A stretch of 64,000 bases of DNA from Gordionus sp. m RMFG-2023. Lineage: Eukaryota; Nematomorpha; Gordioida; Chordodea; Parachordodidae. The notes under the pieces were generated by a model that made no database searches, was not told the DNA's origin, and saw nothing but the letters and a program-made list of their open reading frames with translations. Where the stretch lies: the NCBI RefSeq assembly GCF_954871325.1, contig NC_088775.1:85103561-85167560 (forward strand), written 5' to 3'. Of this stretch, positions 48,755 through 60,090 are shown one piece after another. The translations under genes and the position numbers were made by a program. Numbering within the stretch: position 1 is the stretch's first letter; every line of letters begins with the position of its first letter.

Positions 48755-49458
48755 AAAATCGGGTAAAAATGTTTAACTGCCTAAAATTAATGCAATAGAA
48801 AGATCTATTATAATAATTTATATCATGATCATGGTTGTATAAATAAATGAATTATACTATGTGACATGTGGAATTATCAAATTAATTATAGACGTGAATA
48901 TTGTAAAATTTTAAAATACTATCTAAACAGTCGCTCCTACACTTTCTAAGCGATAGAAGTAGAATACCCCCCTAAGAATTCCTCCACCCCCCCCCCCCCA
49001 TTACGAAAAATGGTTAATTATATTTCCCATAAATTTCAAAAATAATTTCAATCCATCTAAATTTTCGGGATGGGAGAGGGGGGTTGAGTGTTGAGAACCA
49101 TTTAATGGTGGTGTTTTAACCATCGTCTTGAAAGAAACTATAAATGTCAACTAAAAAAGGGAATACTGGTTACTAGCAAGGCGCTGCCAGGGCCACATTA
49201 AAAAGGAACCTATGTCTATTAAAATAATCATCAATATAAATACAATGTAAAAAAATTTATATTTAAGTATTATTTTAAATTAATAATTTAAGTAAATTAT
49301 GGGAAGAGAAAGCGAAAGAATTTATAATTTCATCAATATTTAATAGTTTAAATAATAAAAAATTCATTGATAAAATGTTTAAATTATTAAGAAATGGATC
49401 ATTCATGGTACCACAAAGTCTTATTTTAATTAATTTAATTTTACATATTACCCTATCG
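48157..49458. other. Intergenic, eS7 upstream flank
   Basis: Contains the eS7 promoter by position, a (TA)n run at 48716-48746 and a C-run near 48989-48999. No exon found. Confidence 0.4.
48716..48746. repeat. (TA)n microsatellite
   Basis: About 15 TA units followed by 'tgtatgtata'. Confidence 0.9.
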
Positions 49459-49868
49459 GTAGTACTCAATGATATATATAACTATAGATTGACGATTCAT
49501 TCATTCAATGCATTATAAAAGTGTCCACACATTGTAATCAGCTGTAGCGCCATTTTGTAGTTTGGTTATCCATTATTTGTCAGCAAGAAATATTAATATA
49601 TATAGAAAACAAGTCTAGTTTTAAAGGTGATTTATGATATAATATTTTATAGTATCTTTTATTCTTAAATTTTCATAAGACTTTTTTTATGAAGGTGGAG
49701 TAGGTGATTATATTTAAAAAATGAATCTAAGACTAACCCACCTTTTAATTTTTTAAAATATAGTTTAACCTAATCCTGCATGGACTTATAAATCTTATGT
49801 TAATGCATCTTAGGATACATGCAAAACAGATCTTATAATATCACTATCATTTATTATTTAATTAGATA

Positions 49869-50834
49869 ATGGGAGTGTGCTGTGTTCATAATTGTAATAA
49901 AACATATAAAATAGAATCTAATACACATATTTCTTATCATAAGTATATATATTATTTTTTATATGCAACATATTTATTACATAAAGCATTAATAAGCTAC
50001 AAACATTGAAAAAAAATCCTTATTTAGTAAAAATATAAAGTTTTCTCATTTTTATTGCTAGGACAAATAATGCTTCTTCCTATTGAGTTGATAAGATTTC
50101 TATTTTGAACTTTGCCTAAATATTTTTCTGGATAAAATATTAAGTTAGCCATTTTAAAATACATATTTACTATGATACAGTTTCATTCATTTTAAATATT
50201 TGTAAGAAATATGTAAACCATATATATATTAATAGAGGCTCTGCCAATCAACAAATTTTCACTGATTCAATACTATATTACTAATAACCGATCTGATATT
50301 TATATTGATTTTTATATACTATCTATCATAAATATATCTTATATTTTACTCATTATTATTCACCTATTTTTAAATATAGATTTCCATTAAAATCCAAAGA
50401 ATTATTGGAAAAATGGTTACAGGCTATAAATAGAAAAAATTTTATGCCTAATAAATATAGTATAATGGGGGGTTAATGATTCCTTCATCTAGTATGTCTA
50501 TATTATGCCGAATTTGTGAAAGTTCATTTAGAACTTATCAAAATGATATTAAACGTAAAAATATTATTAAAAAAATGGAAGTGTTGGTTTTTTCCACAAT
50601 AATTGGTACAAATATTTTTATTGATCTTACTGAACATATTAATGAACATGAGATTGGTTACAGCCATTTTCAAATTCTTGTAAAATTAATTGTTCAAAGG
50701 TAATCATTTATTAGTTTTAATACTATTTTTTTTAAAGATATTTAAATATTAGATTTTTCCATTTTGCTGACTTGAAGAAACCAGGAATTGATAACTGGTA
50801 TGAGGCAAAATCTTACAAAAGCAATACAATTTAA
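49869..50834 (+). pseudogene. THAP-domain transposase remnant of the P-type element
   Basis: Exon 1, 49869-49942, reads MGVCCVHNCNKTYKIES and HISYH, with donor aa|gtatat. Exon 2 starts 50380 after 'aaatatag' and reads FPLKSKELLEKWLQAI, then RKNFMPNKYSI. Together they form the THAP C2CH module (C-x-NC, H-x(n)-FP, W). The expected C-x-x-HF pair after KYS is lost: the sequence runs into stops near 50475. The frame resumes at 50476-50702 with LCRICESSFRTYQND, FIDLTEHINEHEIGYSH and LVKLIVQ. It splices (gtaatc...atattag, 55 nt) to FFHFADLKKPGIDNWYEA, stop 50834. That part resembles the C terminus of P/THAP9-type transposases. No RNase-H-like catalytic domain is present. Confidence 0.8.
50118..50160. 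repeat. Foldback repeat fragment (copy M) in the P-type element
   Basis: Forty-odd bases match the right arm of the foldback family: 'tttttctggataaaatatta' then 'agttagccattttaaaa'. No left arm is present. Confidence 0.6.
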
Positions 50835-52475
50835 TAATCAATAAGTCATGTAAATTAATATTTATATCTTCTTTTATTTTTTAAAAATTATATTGTATAA
50901 AGAACAGGCCTTATATAAGACATATTATAAAAATTATGATATTATATATAATCTATGCTAATGTAAATATATTTTATTTTTTATAGGTGATGATAGAATC
51001 AAAAAGGATGAATGTTTATAATCAAAGATAATATGAATGTGAATCATCATATTGTTAAAAATACATTTTGTTTTTTAAAGTGTACACATTTATATTTTTA
51101 TATATTTATTGTATAAACCTTATTTAAATGATTTATATAATAATTTATACCCATGCAAAAAATGTTATTATTACACTATGTTTTTATTGAAAAAAAAATA
51201 AAAGATGTTTTCATTTGTCATTTATAATTAAGATGAAATAATTAAAACAAAAAAAATTATAAATGATTATTACAATAAAAATTAAGTGAGATGAGCTCTC
51301 AACCCATCTTTTAAGATGGTTTAACTTATTTCATCTAGAACACATAATCCAAAATAATTTTTTAATTGACAGGATATTTTTTTATAAAATCTTATTTTCT
51401 TAACGTAATTAATTGATCTTCATCTACTTTTAGAGTATATCTTTGGTTCATCCTTTATAATAAAATTAATAATACAAAATAAAAATAAGTTAAAAAAGTA
51501 AGAAAAAAATTAACACTGATTTCTCTTATTAGTAAAACAAAATTTGTAGATTTTATTTAATTATATCTATACAGATCTCTTTTTTTATATAAATTTTGAT
51601 TATTATTTTAAGGTATAAATTACTTAACTAAAATTAAAAGTACCAGCAACTACAATAAATAACGATGCATCATTTTTATTTATTAATAAGATATGAATCA
51701 TAAAATATTATTATATTTAATAATAAGGATTCCATAAATGAACAATAAGTGGATAGTAAGATTTTTTTTGAAACATCAAGTGAATTTGATAAAATTATAA
51801 AAACTAATTTTATAAGAAAAATTAACAAATATATATAAAAAAATAAATGATTTTGATATATGCAATTAATATGTATAAAATAAATTAGATTTTCTAATAA
51901 TGGTTGAGGAATGTTTAAAAATAAATTTATTTTTATAATAATATATTAATCAAGTAGATAAATTAACTAAAAACTGATTGAAAGAAGTATTTTATTGATT
52001 GAGTCATGTGATAAGTTTTTTTGGCAATTAAATATAGGCAGTGGACTTTATTTGGTTGAATATTTGAGGGTGTATTAGATATAAGTATGGAATATTTTGT
52101 ATGGGTATAATTTTGGTGATTTTTGTTTCAGTGATATCGTAGCAATCTATGTTTCTGAATAATTTCTGGGTGAAAGTAATTTAATGATATTATATACTAC
52201 TATTGGATTAAATGTTGAGTTTTTTTATTTTATAGAATACCAATGTAATTTAATTGAAGATCAGTTGAGGTTAGGATTCATTTGATTATTTTACATAATT
52301 ACATTATTAACAAATTATTAGATATAAAATTGTTAAATTTTTAAAAATTAGTATTATTATTGAGGCATTTGATCAACGTACAAGCTACAAAATGGCGCTA
52401 CAGCTGATTTCAATAGGTGGACGTTTTTTTATGCATGATCGCCAATCTATAGTTATATATATCATTGGTAGTACT

Positions 52476-55400
52476 TGAGGTAGTAGAAATGGTTAATAAA
52501 TATTTATATAAAATTGTAAAATTTGGGAAGCAGACAAATTTAGTAGACGATAGGTAAAATAAATGAATAATTTTTCCAGTCTGAATCATAAGTCTCAGAA
52601 TTATCATCATCAGAAGAAGAAGCTAAATAATGTATTAGTAAACATATTTTAATTAAATAAATTTACAATTCTCAAAATCTGACAAAACAAATCTTTAGAT
52701 TCTTTAATCTCTAGGTCACGTGTATACATCCCGTTTTAGCCATCTTATAAATATTTCGAAACTTAAACATTTCTTCAAAAATTTGACTTGAATTTATATG
52801 GTAAAATTCATCAATATTTTATCTTTAAAGGTTAACATTTCCTTCATTCCCTTTGGTGTAGAAAAAATGAAGTTTAATTTAAAAATTTCATCGATTCATC
52901 ATTAAAAATTACTTTGCTAATCAAATTTTGAGAAATATTCTTAAAAGCTACCATTTCAAAGCGTTGCGTTATATCGTTAAAATTAAGCCCACCATGTCTT
53001 TTTCTAATGTAGTCTGTCCTTTTATCATCTCTTATATTATATTTTCAATTATGAATTAAGCATTTGTAATTTTTGGTTAATATTTTTGAGCATATTTTGA
53101 AATTGGGAAATAATTTTATGACAAGAAATCTCGGATAACAACCTAATTTGTTAAACATCGACCAAAATATAATAATATAACCCCCCCCCCCCCTCTCTCA
53201 CCACTTATTATTTTATTTAATTATAACGGAATCACGAGGTCTAGTTCCGATATCATAAATCAGGAATCACTTTGTTTTGGATGAGTGTAGTAAAACAATA
53301 AAAATTAAATTTTTAAAAATAAATATTTTTAAAAAAATGTACCTCTACTCAAATTTTTAAAAGCAATTGCTCCGCCCCCCCCATTGTAGGGACCACTGTA
53401 TCTAGCATGCATATTTTTAATAAGTTGAAAGTAGTGAATGTATCTCTAGGTAAATTATAATTGATTGTACGTTTAGTGATAATTGCGTTTTAGTGTTGTC
53501 TTGTCAATCGGTTATAATATCGTATTGATATTGCTCAAAAACTGTTACCGTTCTCATCATTACGCTATCATAGCGTTTAATATTCATTATTGTCAAGAAA
53601 GCGTGATTTGACATTGGAAATCAAAACCTAAATATAAAATAAAATATATACTAAAATTATAGTTGAATCCTTTATTAAATAATAATAAATATAATTAAAT
53701 ACAAAGTGAAAAACATAATCAAAATAAAAGAAAAAATAAAATTAATATAAGAAAAATAAAATTAATATAATAAAAAGTAAATTTAAGTTAAAAATAATTA
53801 TCTAATCATCCTTTTTCGCATCATAATTTCTCCATTATATATCCTTTTTCTTTAATCAACATTTGCATAGTCTCAATTTGTACCGAGATTTAATTCTTTT
53901 TTCTTGAGTAGATTTGAATATCTTTCGGCTTCGTAATTTTGTTTAAAAGTAATTTGCCTGTCTGGCGTTTTCCTTAATCTAGTAAATTTGAATATTACCA
54001 CAATTACAACAATTATTATTAAATTTTCAAATAGTTCTTTAAAATTATATTTATATATTATAGTGTTTATAACTTCAGTTGTACAAGCATAACTAGAATT
54101 AAATTATTAAGTTTTTCATGGTGGAAAAATCATGTTTGAAAGAAAAATAGCTTTGAATAATATTTTCCTAATATCATATTTTTATATTTGTTATCCTTTA
54201 ATGTGTATTTAAAATTACCTTTGTCAATATTTGTTTTATCATCATTCCTGTTTGATAATTATGCATAAATTTTAAGGTTCAGCCCGAAAACTTTCATGCC
54301 CGATTTGCCCGGCCAATTAAATTTCTTAAATTCTCAAGACCCCGCCTTTAAACTTTAGTATGCTCTTATCCAAATGTAGCCTTATATTTTCTATTATCTT
54401 TGCTAATAAAGAAATATAATTCTATCTTTACTACTAGAGTCTTGGATCACGCAGAAGAGGGGGTGGGAATGCATTTGCTTTCTGTAGATGTTTGTATAAA
54501 TTTTATGTTAAATTATATTACACTTAACCAGAATTTTGACCACAAGTTTTCATGAGGAAGTTTTATATTTTTTAGTTTGTGGCTTATATTAGCTACATGC
54601 ATACACTTATGATAAATTACATTATTTTATACATTTTATTTTCTAATATGAATAAAACAATATTTAAGAAAAATTGAGCAGGTTCTAGGTTTCTCTACTG
54701 ATCCTCTTTTTTTATAATAAAACGCGAATATTATTTTACAAGCAAATATAAATCGTTGTTATACTTTATTTTCATTGCAATTATTTCTTTATTTTAATTA
54801 ATTATTTTTTTAATTATAATTTGTTAATCACAAAATTATTTTAAAAAAATTTATATTAAAAATAATTAGTATAAATAATTTATAAGCTTCTTCTCTTAGA
54901 ACCTGTCATACAATTTCCACAAAGCAATTAGCACCAAGGTACGCCTATAAACCCTTATTCCTAAAAAACACTGCAGTAAAAATTAATTTACAAATTTTCT
55001 AAATAGAAAAAAAAGAAAGCGTTGTTAATTTCGTTTTTGCCTATTTCTTTATATTTTCAAAAATTTGCTGAATTTAACTTTTATTATGAAAAAAAACATT
55101 ACAAAAATAAATCACAATTACGCGCATTTGTTATGGCTTAATCAAAAAATATATTTATGTAAAATAAAGTTGGGATAAATATTTTTTTTTTAAAGTAGGA
55201 TCGGGTAACGGTGGGATTCACCGAAAATGATTAATATCAGTTTTATCGGTACCGAGTGGCATGTGAGATTCTCCGAAACAGAATTGGTGTTCGTGGTATC
55301 CGTATCGGAAAAGAAACCCTATTAATGCATTCGATCCGCTTCCTATAAAGCGTTGAAGTATTTCGCTAGAGGAATTGTTATCCCTATGGTGTTTTATTAT

Positions 55401-55512
55401 AATTGTGAATTAATAATATTAAAAAAACCTTGTTATTAATGAAGAAAAAAAAATTGATCTACCTATTTCCTAAACTTATATAATTAATTTTTCATATCAA
55501 ATATATATATAT
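52476..55512. other. Intergenic, no recognisable gene
   Basis: AT-rich, with a C-run near 53180-53193. A less AT-rich patch at 55200-55390 has no recognisable coding or RNA features. Confidence 0.45.
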
Positions 55513-55878
55513 TAGCGTCAATGTGTTATTTTTCAACTTTAAATCGATTTTATGAACAAGTTTTTAAAAATTTAAAAATCTGATTTTACCGGAAATGTAT
55601 TTCATCATGTTTGGAATACCTACCCTATGAATTTCAGACAATTTTTTCATAAACTTTTAAACTTAATATAATTTATATTCGATTTTCCATATATTTTTTA
55701 TATATAAATTATAAATGACTCAAAGACAAAATTGTCTACAATTCATAAGATAAGTATTTTAAACATGATAGAATATATTTCTGGTAAAATTCGATTTTAA
55801 AATTTAAAATAAACGAGCTCAAAAAATGATTTAAAGTTGTAAAAATAACACATTGCCGTAAAAATCACATTGACGCTA
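55513..55878. mobile_element. 366-bp foldback MITE with TAGCGTCAATGTG ends
   Basis: The arms are inverted over about 170 bp each. The ends are 'tagcgtcaatgtg' and its complement 'cacattgacgcta', embedded in (TA)n on both sides. Matching inner blocks include 'ttttaccggaaatgta' with 'atatttctggtaaaa', and 'cagacaatttt' with 'aaaattgtctac'. The right arm has an extra repeated 18-bp segment. There is no ORF. This family is distinct from the AACGGCTC foldback family. Confidence 0.8.
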
Positions 55879-56159
55879 TATATATAGAGGTAACTTTTAT
55901 TAGGTAGAGACAATCCCACTTATTATTTTTTTAAAATGATGGAACGCATGCATTTAAGGGCTTGAGAAAATTAAGTATATAATATTGGCAAATGACTTTT
56001 GGCTAAATTTTCGAAAAATTTTAATTAGATTATATAACATTTTCAACAATCAAATGTTTGGAAGAAAAAAATATTTTAAATTTAAAATATATAATCTAAG
56101 CAATAAATTATTTTTTTTAGATATAATTTTTATTTTTGCAATCGGCAACGATTATTCCC

Positions 56160-56286
56160 ATATATTTTTTTTCTCCCTTAATGATCATTTTAAAATAAAA
56201 GTTTATTTTTAATGCTGAATTACTTATATTTCGAAGAATGGTGAAACAAATTATGTTTTAACAAAAAAACAAACTCTTCGACTTAA
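56160..56286 (+). promoter_or_regulatory. Conserved upstream block of PTTG1IP-like gene A
   Basis: Shares 'tttaatgctgaattactt', an upstream 'cttaatgat'/'cctaatgat' word, a T-rich run and an 'aaactcttc' word just before ATG with the region ahead of gene B. Position and duplication suggest core promoter and 5' UTR. No TATA assignment is made. Confidence 0.5.
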
Positions 56287-56778
56287 ATGATACTAAGACT
56301 CGTATTATTTCTGTATATCATAATCGACTCAACAGGATCTGATGAATCAAATGCCAAACTCAACCAACCCTTTTCGAGCAAGGTAAAAAATGGAAGGCAG
56401 ATAGAAGGGAAATTGCTCTATGACGATTGGGAGTCAACCGATAATCATGGTAAAAACAGCCACTTACTCGATCCTTGCAAAAAATATTCGAATACCAATT
56501 GCGGCGTATGTCTTTTCAAATCCGTGGTGCAAGTTAAGGAAGGGTCCGAAACTCCGATTCCACCTAAAAAGAATTGCTATTTTTGTTTTAAAGATAAATC
56601 TTGCCGATCTTATCCCGGGGGGAGTGTTTTCCCATCTTTCGCTGGGGAGTGTTTTATGTCTGACACTTACTGGAAAACTTGTATCATGTCCATGAAAGCG
56701 ATTATGTACATGATCTTGATAATGATATTAATGATTTCTTTGTGCTGCTGCATTTGTCTATGCAAATGTTTTTGCTGA
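56287..56778 (+). CDS. PTTG1IP-like single-pass membrane protein, paralogue A
   Basis: A 163-residue intronless protein. A signal peptide (MILRLVLFLYIIIDS) leads into a Ser/Asn/Lys-rich stretch, then a Cys-rich PSI-like domain (Cys 64, 72, 75, 97, 100, 106, 122, 132). This includes CKKYSNTNCGVC, NCYFCFKDKSCRSYP, SFAGECFM and W-K-TC. One membrane helix (about 135-152) ends in CCCICLCKCFC and an immediate stop. Cysteine order, the DK-x-C-x-x-YP motif, W-x-x-C before the helix and the CCC cluster after it match PTTG1IP (PBF). PTTG1IP binds securin and traffics through the secretory/endocytic route. Human PTTG1IP has a long charged cytoplasmic tail with a YxxF-type sorting signal, and none exists here. 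The Cys-rich end may be palmitoylated (inference). Its tandem partner starts 3.8 kb downstream. Confidence 0.82.
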   Translation: MILRLVLFLYIIIDSTGSDESNAKLNQPFSSKVKNGRQIEGKLLYDDWESTDNHGKNSHLLDPCKKYSNTNCGVCLFKSVVQVKEGSETPIPPKKNCYFCFKDKSCRSYPGGSVFPSFAGECFMSDTYWKTCIMSMKAIMYMILIMILMISLCCCICLCKCFC

Positions 56779-57475
56779 ATGTTTAGTAGTAATTTTTATG
56801 TATTTAAACAAAATAACTAATGCTCCTTTATTGAATTTAGTGTTAAAAAGTGAATAAATGCGTATTTTACCTTATTTATTATTATGATTTCATATATGTA
56901 ATGTAAAAGTAAATTAGATTCGATTTTATTGCCGTTTGTATGGCTCACATGATCCCCGGTCTCTCTCTCCACTATACTGATAGACTTAGATATTAATAAA
57001 ACAATACGCATATTGCCGGGGTATTGCAGCCGGGTAATTCAGGAAATATGTGAAAATATCTTATAAAATTATTTGAAATTTATAGGGTAGGCATATTACA
57101 CATATATTGAAATACATTACCCGGCAAAGTCAGACTTTTCTATTTTTTTTATTTAAAAAATGCTAAATTAATCCTATTAAGTTGGAAACAAAGGAAAATA
57201 ATATGCTGAGCGCCTTTTTTTTATTGGAAATTGCCGAAGATGTATTTCAATGAGTTAAATATCAATATTATATTTTTAAGATAATTTGGTCATAAAATTT
57301 TAAGTTATTTTCAATTTTTATTTTCACAATATACTAAAATTAGACTAATTACCTGAAATATCAGTCAGGCAATATGGTAATTGCCTGATTACGTTGATTA
57401 CTGGTAGCATATATATATATACATATATCTATCTAAATGAAACAAATACTATATAATATTTTTTTAATTTTAATT
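56779..57475. other. Intergenic between the PTTG1IP-like genes
   Basis: AT-rich, with a (TA)n patch near 57409-57427. No exon recognised. Confidence 0.4.
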
Positions 57476-57483
57476 AATTTTTT

Positions 57484-57636
57484 CAGAGTTGTCAAAAGAT
57501 ACTTTTTAAATGGATCTAGATACAGACACAACGTCTAAAATATCTAGATACAGATTATTTAATCAAAAATCTATCTAGATACAGATACCACATTTTTATA
57601 TCTAGATACTTGTATCTAGATCCTTTAACAACTCTG
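57484..57636. mobile_element. 153-bp hAT-type MITE
   Basis: The ends 'cagagttgtcaaaagat' and complement 'cagagttgttaaaggat' are flanked by a perfect 8-bp target duplication AATTTTTT (57476-57483; 57637-57644). Internally, 'atctagatac' recurs in both orientations about six times, as subterminal binding repeats do. No coding capacity. Confidence 0.88.
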
Positions 57637-57644
57637 AATTTTTT

Positions 57645-59409
57645 ACATTTAGCACTCCAAATTTTAAGAGCTAGTTTAACTTAAAAATCTTATAAAATAT
57701 ATTTATAATTGTCTACTCAAATTTTTAATGTGAATGAAAGAATTAAAATGACGCTGGATTTAGATTCGTGGACCTAATACGTATATCTTACAATTAACAT
57801 TACCACCAACCTCCTGCTTTAACTATACCTTTAATTTGTTGGAATGGAAGGAGAGTTTATCTCCCAAAATGTAAAAACTATTTTAAGAAGCATAGGGGAT
57901 TCTTACCGCATTCGCAGAACCCTTTAATAAATTCATTCACTTTACTCATATTTACCCCAATCGCTTAAAAAGTTTACATATTTTAATGAATAAGAACAAA
58001 CTTATTTTATTAATTGCCTATGTGAAATATATATTTAACTATCATAACTGATATGCTACTTTTTTTTGAAAGCCTGGATGTTGATTTTGTAGGAAAATGT
58101 ACCTACGTTTTTCAATTTATTGAGTATATTATAAGATGTTTTATTTTATATAAATGATGACAATTTTAATTTATATTTCAGTGTATAAAATAACATATAA
58201 AAAAATATATTTCATTTTATTTTTAGGCATATTAACAGTACCGCAGCCCTAAAATTTGCCTCAGGGCACGCTATTAATCTAAAAAAAATGGTAGGGGCAT
58301 GTTAAAACAAAAAATAGAGAAATTATTTTTTTGTTATAATAGTTATAGCGAAGAATTACATATAAAATACATTATCTATATTATAATTTTCCGATGCCCT
58401 CATTACATCATGTCATCGCTACGTATTTATTTATATATTTTTTATTTGTTGATTTTATTTATTATTTTTTTTCTATACAAATAGATGATCCTATATCTTA
58501 AGTTTTCTATGCAACTGTAGGATGCCATATAAAAACCTTAGATATTCTTATAATTTATCATCACAAAATTTTACAACCTATGCAAGTATTGGATATCAAA
58601 GTATTACATTAAATATATCTATTTACAAAATATTACAACTTATTATTATTTTTTTCTATACACCAAAATCTAAAAGGCGATTTAAACAGCCAGAGCATAA
58701 TCGATGCACATATAGCGCAAGAATGCGTTGGCACATAGATGTCTTCCCATTCATGACACTGGCTCTTGATTATAAAATATTTTATTTTTATTACATGATA
58801 AAATTAAAAAATTTTAAAAACAACTTTTCGGAAAATTATAAGACTTACTGGTCAATGGATACAATTTTTTTTCTCTTAAAAATAGACCCAGTCATGATTT
58901 CCAAATTCATGATCTCGGCTGGATTAATTATAAGCTCGAACCAACCCCGGGCCCAGATATTATCAGATTCAGGTGTTTATAAAATTTTTAATGGTTTAAT
59001 TAGGCCCGATAGATAATAATGGTTAATACCTGTTTAAAAGTTGGGTTTGAATTCATGCATCCAAAATAAAAGATGATATTCAGTATTGAGCACCTGATGT
59101 AAAACCTACTTCCACTTCAAAGATCTCTAGATATCTCCATTTACATACGATACTGCTTTTTGGCTCAAACAATTTCATAAAACATTTTTTTTAGCAATAT
59201 GTCATAATCCACCCTAGACTGACACCGAAGTAAACTTCTAAATCCGAATTGATCTCTTACTCTCCTTTCTCTTATAGTTTTTAACAGTCACCTACATCAC
59301 CTTTACCCTTTAAAATATTTTTCTACAGTCATCGGGAACCCTTCCCCCCCCCTTAAGGCAGAAAGCCTTTTGATCTCCATTTCTCCTAAAGCAGCGACAA
59401 TAATTTTGA
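57645..59409. other. Intergenic between the PTTG1IP-like genes
   Basis: Contains an open + frame at 58522-59016 (164 codons) with no recognised domain, many Tyr/Ile/Lys codons and no clear signals. I do not call it a gene. Otherwise AT-rich. Confidence 0.4.
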
Positions 59410-59600
59410 GGATTTGGGTTGATTATAAAAAACGGCCCGATTAAGATTATGACTTAAATAACATTATGCAAGCCTAAAGAATTTGCTTATAGTTGGCAGA
59501 AATGTTAGGATATCTATTTGCCAAATCTCGACGCTTACCATAATATTATTTTATTTAAAAGTTTAATCAACCTAAATCGGGCTTAACAATACCTAGATAT
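59410..59600. repeat. Foldback repeat (copy N, second subfamily)
   Basis: Left arm 'cggcccgattaagattatga', centre 'gcaagcctaaagaatttgct' and 'atatctatttgccaaatctc', right end 'ctaaatcgggcttaacaata'. It is related to the outer copy at 1427-1820, seen in reverse orientation. Confidence 0.75.
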
Positions 59601-59984
59601 GAGGGTCTTTCTTATAAATTGAAAATTTAATAATATCGAGATTCGTTATAAGATGCGAGCCTATCAAAAAAATTAAAATAATTTTTTATATCATAATAAA
59701 TTGTAAGTTTTGTAAGAGATAAACAACTTATCCTTTTCTTTTTTTTTAAAAAAAATATAAAAATGACCTAAGGCTTTGGCGAATACAAATATTTGGCAAC
59801 ATTAGTTAGGTTTAATTTAGAAAAAAAAATAAAGTGAAAATAAAAATTTAAACAAAACGTTTTTTTCTTCCAACAAACAATTTTTGAAATATATATTTTT
59901 TTTTCGTAAAATATTTAGATTTAACATATTTTGTCTTTTTTTATCATCATCGATTGTTATCTTAAATTATTATTTTTTTTCTCT

Positions 59985-60090
59985 TTCCTAATGATTATCT
60001 TATAATAAACTTTTATTTTAATGCTGAATTACTTTATTGTCGAAAAATGGTGTAAAAATACTTATCCTTAAACGAAAACTCTTCAAGTAA
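59985..60090 (+). promoter_or_regulatory. Conserved upstream block of PTTG1IP-like gene B
   Basis: Counterpart of the block before gene A: 'ctaatgat', 'tttaatgctgaattactt', 'gaaaaatggtg' and 'aaaactcttc' in the same order and spacing. The tandem duplication therefore included at least 100 bp of 5' flank. Confidence 0.5.

Larger units (their letters stand above)
49467..52467 (+). mobile_element. P-element superfamily (THAP) transposon, internally deleted
   Basis: A 3001-bp element bounded by perfect 8-bp direct repeats GTAGTACT at 49459-49466 and 52468-52475, the target-duplication length of P elements. The terminal inverted repeats start 'caatgatatatataactata' and are almost identical for 25-30 bp. 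A second perfect 24-bp inverted block lies inside each end (49537-49560; 52385-52408), containing 'cagctgtagcgccattttg'. On + the element encodes an N-terminal THAP DNA-binding domain and a short C-terminal piece. The catalytic middle is missing. The 1.6 kb after the last exon is AT-rich and non-coding. A 40-bp foldback fragment lies in its first intron. Confidence 0.92.

Noticed and set aside
58522-59016. 164-codon + frame between the PTTG1IP-like genes
   Set aside because: Its length is noteworthy for AT-rich DNA, but composition matches the background, no domain is recognisable and there is no conserved start context. I left it as intergenic.
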